Source: Sphingomonas sp.
GTDB lineage: Bacteria > Pseudomonadota > Alphaproteobacteria > Sphingomonadales > Sphingomonadaceae
Assembly: GCA_030824725.1 (NCBI GenBank)
Contig: JAPJRE010000214.1
Span: 1-6,827 of the forward strand
Direction of reading: 5' to 3'
Length of the DNA: 6,827 nucleotides
The notes under the pieces: generated by a model
Seen by the model: the letters and a program-made list of their open reading frames with translations, nothing else
Told to the model about the DNA's origin: nothing
Databases searched by the model: none
Translations under genes and position numbers: made by a program
Shown here: positions 1 to 4,149 of the stretch, one piece after another
Layout: each line of letters starts with the position of its first letter
Position numbering within the stretch: the stretch's first letter is position 1

Positions 1-11
1 GTGTAGAAGAT

Positions 12-572
12 TCAGGGAAGGGGGGGGCTGTTGAGCGGGACGATGATCTGATGGATGACCAGCGAGGAGAGCGAGTGGACGATGTCGTGGTTGGCGACGC
101 TGCGCAGCAGCACCAGCCGGCCGACGGGCACCATCATCGCGCCGCCGATCCCCTGCAGGAAGCGCGCGGCGACCAGCATCGGCAGCGTGCCCGCCTGCGC
201 GCAGAGGAGGGAGCCGGCGAGGAAGATGGCGATCGCCGCGCAGAAGATCGTGCGCGAGCCGAACCGGTCGGCCAGCGTGCCGCTCGCCGGGATGAACAGC
301 GCCAGGGCGAGCAGGTAGCTGGTCAGCGCGAGGCTGAGGCTGGTGGCGGAGGTGCCAAGGTCGCGCGCCATGGTCGGCAGGGCGACGGTGAGGACGGTGC
401 CGTCGAGCTGCTGCATGAACAGGGCGGCGGCGACCACCAGCGCGATCGCGCGATAGCCGCTGCCCCCGCCGGGCGCAGGCTTGGCGAGGGTGGTGACCGC
501 CTCCACCGCCGGCGCCAGCCCGTCGCCGACATCCGCGCTCATCGAAGCCAGGTTACGTCGTCTCCATCGCAT
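12..572 (-). CDS. DHA2-type MFS efflux transporter, N-terminal part only
   Basis: Proton-driven multidrug/solute exporter of the inner membrane, major facilitator superfamily, drug:H+ antiporter-2 (EmrB/QacA-like) type. The frame shows a hydrophobic TM1 leading into LDGTVLTVALP, the TM1 signature of this family, then two further hydrophobic segments, the loop motif A (GTLADRFGSR), and the TM4 motif RFLQGIGGAMM followed by VPVGRLVLLR. I place the start at 572 (MRWRRRN...) because an AGGA lies five bases upstream at 578-581; an in-frame ATG at 542 (MSADVGDG...) is the alternative and lacks a clear Shine-Dalgarno. Family members have about 450-520 residues, but this frame has 186 and stops at 12-14. 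After RSVA (about position 93) similarity to the expected 'LTIPALIGP..GPPLGG' stretch becomes poor, ending in SPPLP-stop beside eight Gs. The gene is either broken or misread at the edge. Family assignment is firm; the substrate is unknown. Confidence 0.8.
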   Translation of the reverse strand: MRWRRRNLASMSADVGDGLAPAVEAVTTLAKPAPGGGSGYRAIALVVAAALFMQQLDGTVLTVALPTMARDLGTSATSLSLALTSYLLALALFIPASGTLADRFGSRTIFCAAIAIFLAGSLLCAQAGTLPMLVAARFLQGIGGAMMVPVGRLVLLRSVANHDIVHSLSSLVIHQIIVPLNSPPLP

Positions 573-577
573 CCGGT

Positions 578-581
578 TCCT
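578..581 (-). promoter_or_regulatory. Ribosome binding site deciding the MFS start
   Basis: The minus strand reads ACAGGAACCGG directly before the ATG at 572, giving AGGA with a five-base spacer. The other in-frame ATG, at 542, has only an AT-poor stretch without a purine-rich core at usable distance; the nearest GGAG is about 19 bases away. This supports 572 as the start, although N-terminal conservation might favour 542. Confidence 0.45.
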
Positions 582-730
582 GTGCCGTCTTTCGCCCCGT
601 TTCAAAAGGCGATCTGCGCGCGGCGGACCAGGCCCCGGCCATGATCGCCGGCCATCGCCGTGCCGCCGGGGCCGGCGGTCGTCCAGTCGATCGCGTTCAG
701 CTGCAGCCGAGTGAAATGACCGGCTTGGCG

Positions 731-850
731 CGAAGCAGGGTCGCGCGCGCCGCATCGGGCGTTGCGATATTCCAGCGCGAACCGCTCCAGAACCTTGGGC
801 AGGAAGCGCACCGTCGCGCTCGGGATGCTCGCAACTGCCACCAGCGCCCG
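731..850 (-). pseudogene. Probable remnant of a LysR-family regulator (start of effector domain)
   Basis: In one minus-strand frame about 40 residues read like the first strand and helix of a LysR-type regulator's ligand-binding domain: LRALVAVASIPSATVRFLP, then KVLERFALEYRNAR and CGARDPAS. In intact relatives this is typically 'V.VA..PS....FLP..L..F...YP...VR..D'. The N-terminal winged helix-turn-helix expected about 90 residues earlier is missing: upstream in this frame I see no helix-turn-helix pattern. After DPAS the frame runs to a stop at 602-604 without looking like the rest of the domain. It therefore appears to be a fragment deleted at both ends rather than a gene. LysR regulators often sit beside MFS exporter genes, and an exporter gene starts about 160 bases downstream on the same strand, so it may once have controlled that gene. 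The match is from family memory, not from an alignment. Confidence 0.5.
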
Positions 851-921
851 CAGATCGATCAATTCGCAGGTAAATGGCGGCATGCGACCGCGGTATCGCA
901 GCATAGGCCGTTTTTGAGCAC

Positions 922-933
922 CCGGTTCACCGG
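922..933. repeat. Short perfect inverted repeat (5-bp arms)
   Basis: CCGGTTCACCGG has arms CCGGT and ACCGG around a two-base centre. It abuts the larger palindrome that begins at 934. The only homopolymer nearby is TTTTT at 911-915, which lies on the wrong side for a plus-strand terminator and reads as A residues on the minus strand, so an operator or chance is likelier than a terminator. Confidence 0.4.
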
Positions 934-957
934 GGTTCGGCGAGCGTTCGACGAACC
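934..957. repeat. 24-bp imperfect palindrome, possible operator
   Basis: Positions 934-957 are symmetric at 10 of 12 base pairs: outer arms GGTTCG and CGAACC, inner CGA and TCG, and a central CG, with mismatched pairs at 940/951 and 944/947. The size and dyad symmetry fit a dimeric regulator's binding site. It lies about 70 bases upstream of the LysR-like remnant and about 175 bases beyond the TBDR stop codon. No gene with a start nearby is evident, so its function, if any, may be a leftover of the lost regulator's promoter. Confidence 0.35.
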
Positions 958-1094
958 AGGTAGCGCGGCGACACCGTGCCAGCCTCACAAGCGGTGTTCG
1001 ATGCCGAGCCGCGCCTGGTCGGGGAGGTCCCTTTGCACATAATGCGCGCGCGACGGGGCGCCGCCGGCCCGTCGGGACGAGCGCGGCGGCGACG

Positions 1095-1122
1095 TCGCCC
1101 CACCGCCGCGGCGATGGGGCGA
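1095..1122 (-). terminator. GC-rich hairpin after the complete TBDR
   Basis: A 13-bp stem with one mismatch (TCGCCCCAcCGCC against GGCGaTGGGGCGA) closes around GC, beginning eight bases after the stop codon at 1131-1133. It is placed as a transcription terminator or 3'-end stabiliser would be. No T-run follows on the minus strand (the next bases read CGTCGCCGCC), so it is not a classical intrinsic terminator. Confidence 0.55.
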
Positions 1123-1130
1123 TCCTTCGG

Positions 1131-3887
1131 TCAGAACTGGAAGCGTCCGCCCAGGCTGACGCGGCTGCCGGACAGTTCGTACATCGCCGGGAACGAGGGA
1201 TCCATCGTATAGCCCTTGGTCTTGGCGTTGCCGATGTTGATGCCCTGCAACTCGACGCGGAAGTTCCTGGTCACCTGGTAGCTCGCGGCGACGTCGAACT
1301 GGCCATAGGCCGAGCGATAGACCGGATAGAAGTTGCGTTCGATCCGTTCCACATAGGCGCCCTTCCAGTTGTACGAGCCGCGGATCGAGAACGCGCCCTT
1401 GTCGTAGAACAGCGTGGCATTGTACGTGTTGTCGGAAAGGCCGATCGGCGCGGTCGGGATCTTGAGATCGGACTGGCCGGTCAGCGAGCTGTCGAGGAAG
1501 GTGTAGTTGGCGTTGACGCCGAAGCCGTCGAGCCAGCGCACCAGCATGCCGAACGGCACCACCGCGTTCAGCTCGACGCCGCGCACGTCGTACGAGCCTT
1601 CGGCGTTGACCGGCTGGTAGACGTCGAAGTCATAGACGCCATCGATCGTGCCATTGGCATTGTACTTGGTGACGTTCGGCACCGTGCCGGTCAGCTTGTT
1701 GACCACGACGCCCTTGATCTTCTTCCAGAAATAGGAAGCCGCGAGGATCCCGCCGTCGCCGACATATTTCTCGACGCCGACTTCCCACTGGTCGGCATAG
1801 GTCGGCTTGAGGTTCGGATTGCCGTCCGAATAGCGGAAATCGTTGAAGCTGGCGGTGCGCTTGTAGGCGAGGTTGGTCAGCGCCGGGCGGATCAGCGTCT
1901 GCGACGCGGCGGCGCGCAGATAGAGGCTGTTGGTCAGTTCGGCACGGGCGTTCAGCGCCGGCAGCAGCTTGCTGTAGCGGCCCTCGCTGGAGACCGGCGC
2001 ATCGGTGAGGCCGGTCTGGCCGTTGGGCTTCTGCACCTGGTGGAAGCCTTCGGACTTCACCGTCGTGCGGACGTAGCGGGCGCCGAGATTGACGAACACC
2101 GGCACCGCGATGTCGAACTCGAAATCGACCATGCCATAGCCGGCCCAGGTCGTCTCGCGGACCTTGTAATATTGGCCCGCATCGAACGGCGTGACGAAGC
2201 CCTGCGGGCGGAAGAAGCTGCGCGCATAGTCGTTCGAGATCTGCGACCAGCTCAGGTCGCGCGCCTGATAGGCCTTGCCGCCGGCGATCGAGATCACGTT
2301 CTCCAGCGGGCTGTCGGCCAGCGTGCGCTTGTTGACATAGGCGGTGCTGCCGCGCGTCGGGCCCTGGATCTTCTCCTCGCCATATTCGCGCTCGTTGGTC
2401 TTGTTGGTGTAGCGCGCGCCGAAATTGACGTGCTTCAGCGCCTCGAACCCGGCGAAATCGGCGAGATAGGTGACATCGGCCTGCGCTGCGTACTTGTCGT
2501 CCTTGATCCGCTCCAGCGTGGTTTCATACGCCTCGAACAGATAGGCGGACGGCGTGTTGTACATGTCGATCGACTTGGGGTTGTCGCTCTTGATCGTCTC
2601 GCCGCCGGTCGCCGTGTAGCGGGTACGCGAGGGCGCATAGGCGACATGCTTCAGATTGGCATAGTCGCGGGTCTTCTTGGCGCCCGAATAGCCGCCGAGC
2701 ACGTTGATCTGCCACTGGCCGGTTTCCCAGTTCAGCTCGCCGCCGAACTGGCGATAGTCGGTGTCGTTGCGATACTGCTTGCTGAGAAACTCGTGCTGGG
2801 TGTTGGTATAGGCGACGTCGCGCAGCACGACGATGCCCGACTGCGACAGCGTGGTCTTGTCGGCATCGTAGATCCGCTCGAGCGTCGAGTTGCTCGAGGC
2901 CGAATAGCCGGCCGCGTCATATTCGTCCTCGACCGTGTCGTAGGAGCCGACGAACGCGTCGAAGCTCAGCGAGAATTTGTCGCTCGGCTTGTACTGCACC
3001 GCGCCCGAGACGCCGAGGCGGTCCTGGTCGTTGAAATAGACGCGGTCGCCGACCTTGTCGAGGAACACGATCTTGTTCTTGTCGGCATCCGAATAGGTGA
3101 CGCCGGCGTCGCGCGCGAGGACCGCGATCGCCTGGTTGCGGTTGGTACCGGCGCGGTCGGTCCAGCGCGAGATCGGGCGGAAGTTGATGCCGGAGTTGCT
3201 GTCGGTGCGGTTGCTGCGCTTTTGCCGCGCGACCGAGACGAGCACGCCGAAATCGCCGAAGGTGTTGCTGGCGAGCACCGAGAAATTGGGGTCGATCTTC
3301 TCCGAAATCGAGTTGTACGCACCCTCGGCGCTGCCGACGAGGCGGAAGCCCGGCGTGTCGAAGGGCCGCGCGGTGCGGATCGCGACCGAGCCGGCGATGC
3401 CGCCTTCCTCGTCCGACGCGCGCGGCGACTTCTGCACGGTCACCGACTGGATCAGCTCCGAGGCGAAGATGTCGAACTCGACGTCGCGGCCGCCGGAGCC
3501 GGAGGCGGTGGCCAGCTTGTTGATCGAGACAAAGGTGAATTCGCTGGGCAGGCCGCGCACGTTGACGCGCGTGCCGAGGCCCTTGTTGCGCTCGATCGTA
3601 ACGCCAGGCACGCGCTGCAGCGCCTCGGACAGGTTCTGGTCGGGGAAATCGGCAATGTCGGTGGCGACGATCGAATCCGAGAAGCCGACATTCTCGCGCT
3701 TCAGCTCGATCGCTTCCTGCAGGCTGCGGCGATAGCCGGAGACGACGATCTCTTCGCCGTCGCTGGCCTGCGCGGCGTCACCGTCCTGCGCGGTCTGCGC
3801 TGCGGCCGGAAGGGCGGCGAGCACGCTGGCCGCGACACCGACGAGAAGACCTGCGCGCCGGCGCAGCTTGCTAAGATCCTGGTACAT
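1131..3887 (-). CDS. TonB-dependent receptor, TonB-Xanth-Caul type
   Basis: Outer-membrane active transporter driven by TonB-ExbB-ExbD; the ligand cannot be told from sequence. The 918 residues start with a signal peptide: positive KLRRR, hydrophobic core about residues 12-26, and a likely cleavage after the AAA at 28-30. A TonB box follows (EEIVVSG, 45-51). The plug carries IVATDIADFPD, NLSEALQRVPGVTI, a VRGL motif, and the family's EEGGIAGSV...RPFD end. The barrel has the landmarks LPALN (642-646), a Q.L.RP stretch just after it, GNPNLKP (689-695) and RGVE (769-772), and ends in SLGGRFQF with the terminal Phe used by the BAM assembly machinery. I see no cysteine, as is usual for such barrels. 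The start at 3887 is set by the signal peptide and AAGGGGAA upstream. There is no STN signalling domain, so sigma-factor surface signalling is unlikely. It is intact and of ordinary length, and lies tandem with a related receptor. Confidence 0.96.
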   Translation of the reverse strand: MYQDLSKLRRRAGLLVGVAASVLAALPAAAQTAQDGDAAQASDGEEIVVSGYRRSLQEAIELKRENVGFSDSIVATDIADFPDQNLSEALQRVPGVTIERNKGLGTRVNVRGLPSEFTFVSINKLATASGSGGRDVEFDIFASELIQSVTVQKSPRASDEEGGIAGSVAIRTARPFDTPGFRLVGSAEGAYNSISEKIDPNFSVLASNTFGDFGVLVSVARQKRSNRTDSNSGINFRPISRWTDRAGTNRNQAIAVLARDAGVTYSDADKNKIVFLDKVGDRVYFNDQDRLGVSGAVQYKPSDKFSLSFDAFVGSYDTVEDEYDAAGYSASSNSTLERIYDADKTTLSQSGIVVLRDVAYTNTQHEFLSKQYRNDTDYRQFGGELNWETGQWQINVLGGYSGAKKTRDYANLKHVAYAPSRTRYTATGGETIKSDNPKSIDMYNTPSAYLFEAYETTLERIKDDKYAAQADVTYLADFAGFEALKHVNFGARYTNKTNEREYGEEKIQGPTRGSTAYVNKRTLADSPLENVISIAGGKAYQARDLSWSQISNDYARSFFRPQGFVTPFDAGQYYKVRETTWAGYGMVDFEFDIAVPVFVNLGARYVRTTVKSEGFHQVQKPNGQTGLTDAPVSSEGRYSKLLPALNARAELTNSLYLRAAASQTLIRPALTNLAYKRTASFNDFRYSDGNPNLKPTYADQWEVGVEKYVGDGGILAASYFWKKIKGVVVNKLTGTVPNVTKYNANGTIDGVYDFDVYQPVNAEGSYDVRGVELNAVVPFGMLVRWLDGFGVNANYTFLDSSLTGQSDLKIPTAPIGLSDNTYNATLFYDKGAFSIRGSYNWKGAYVERIERNFYPVYRSAYGQFDVAASYQVTRNFRVELQGINIGNAKTKGYTMDPSFPAMYELSGSRVSLGGRFQF
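3735..3755 (-). other. TonB box EEIVVSG of the complete TBDR
   Basis: Residues 45-51 form the acidic-hydrophobic heptapeptide that contacts the TonB C-terminus. The same EIVVSGYR core occurs in the upstream receptor. It lies 15 residues after the predicted signal peptide cut. Confidence 0.75.
3798..3887 (-). other. Predicted Sec signal peptide of the complete TBDR
   Basis: Residues 1-30: a short basic n-region (KLRRR at 7-11), a hydrophobic stretch rich in Leu, Val and Ala, and LPAAA before Gln-Thr, a typical signal peptidase I site. The exact cut (after A29, A30 or Q31) is not resolved. Confidence 0.8.
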
Positions 3888-3899
3888 GGATTCCCCTTT
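3888..3899 (-). promoter_or_regulatory. Ribosome binding site of the complete TBDR
   Basis: The minus strand reads AAAAGGGGAATCC then ATG. The AGGGGA core is about five bases before the start and is preceded by a run of eight A residues (3897-3904), which would keep the site single-stranded unless it pairs with the upstream CU-rich segment at 3949-3958. Confidence 0.7.
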
Positions 3900-3958
3900 T
3901 TTTTACGTGTTTTTGTATTCTCCCCGCCTGCGCTTCCGATCACGCGCCGGGGAGATCC
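3888..3958 (-). promoter_or_regulatory. TBDR leader with two alternative RNA pairings
   Basis: The minus-strand segment at 3958-3949 (GGATCTCCCC) can pair with the ribosome binding site GGGGAATCC at 3896-3888: nine pairs with one bulged base. The overlapping segment 3955-3948 (TCTCCCCG) can instead pair over eight perfect bases with CGGGGAGA at 3926-3919. That helix is extended by GCGC/GCGC (3947-3944 with 3933-3930) after a three-base bulge, leaving a 10-base loop. The two structures exclude each other: the first hides the ribosome binding site, the second frees it. The complementarity is seen directly; a regulatory role is inference. It matches no riboswitch class I know. Confidence 0.4.
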
Positions 3959-4110
3959 GGAAAAAGGGCATGGGAAAGGAGCGCGTGCGTGCTGCGCCGC
4001 CGCTATCGTCCGAGCGTTCCCGTGGTACCCCTCCCCGGTCAGGGCCGCAGGTGCGGAAGAGTTATGACGCGGACATTACGCAACGAAAACTTTTCTGCGG
4101 CGGCGCGTGT
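3900..4110 (-). promoter_or_regulatory. Likely promoter region of the complete TBDR
   Basis: This spacer should contain the promoter because a hairpin separates it from the upstream gene. The best AT-rich -10-like hexamer on the minus strand is CATAAC (4066-4061), with TTTTCG about 17 bases upstream as a poor -35; neither is convincing. A 12-base inverted repeat (4045-4056) lies just downstream of that hexamer. I see no clear Fur box or LacI-type operator. Confidence 0.3.
4045..4056. repeat. 12-bp inverted repeat in the TBDR promoter region
   Basis: CCGCAGGTGCGG has perfect five-base arms around GG. It lies four bases downstream, in minus-strand sense, of the only -10-like hexamer in the spacer. 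That would suit a repressor site, but short repeats of this kind are common in GC-rich DNA. Confidence 0.25.
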
Positions 4111-4141
4111 GGCGCACCCCGATCGCCGACCGGGGTGCGCC
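4111..4141 (-). terminator. Hairpin after the edge TBDR
   Basis: A perfect 11-bp stem (GGCGCACCCCG against CGGGGTGCGCC) with a nine-base loop begins eight bases after the stop codon at 4150-4152, the same spacing as the hairpin after the other receptor. On the minus strand it is followed by ACACGCGCCGCC, so again without a T-run; a TTTT lies about 20 bases further on. It probably ends or stabilises the upstream receptor's transcript and separates the two transcription units. Confidence 0.6.
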
Positions 4142-4149
4142 TGCTTGGC

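Larger units (their letters stand above)
573..1130. other. Gene-free stretch between MFS and TBDR genes
   Basis: About 560 bases without an intact gene that I can support. It holds the LysR-like remnant (731-850), two adjacent palindromes (922-957) and the hairpin after the TBDR stop (1095-1122). Open frames on both strands here have no recognisable motifs and are expected in DNA this rich in G and C. The promoter for the exporter gene should lie between 573 and about 730, but I see no convincing -35/-10 pair there. Confidence 0.6.

Noticed and set aside
51..644. A 197-codon plus-strand open frame opposite the MFS gene
   Set aside because: It is Arg/Gln/Glu/Ala-rich with no recognisable domain, and is the antisense shadow of clear MFS transmembrane and motif A/B coding.
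602..988. The whole 128-codon minus-strand frame as a functional gene
   Set aside because: Only its middle part resembles a known family; both ends are unstructured and a full regulator would need about 300 residues. I treat it as a remnant.
976..1212. A 78-codon plus-strand frame with a CATAAT hexamer inside (1038-1043)
   Set aside because: There is no ribosome binding site, the middle is Arg-rich low complexity, and it runs into the antisense of the TBDR end. The hexamer has no paired -35.
2040..4067. A 675-codon plus-strand open frame antisense to the complete TBDR and its leader
   Set aside because: Its product is a low-complexity Arg/Ala/Val/Asp/Glu mixture with no fold motifs, and it lies opposite a clear receptor gene. 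Long antisense frames are a by-product of GC-rich codon use.
4085..4095. GAAAACTTTTC palindrome near the hairpin after the edge TBDR
   Set aside because: Its arms are too short and AT-only to support a terminator or operator call, although its minus-strand TTTT is the nearest approach to a U-tract.
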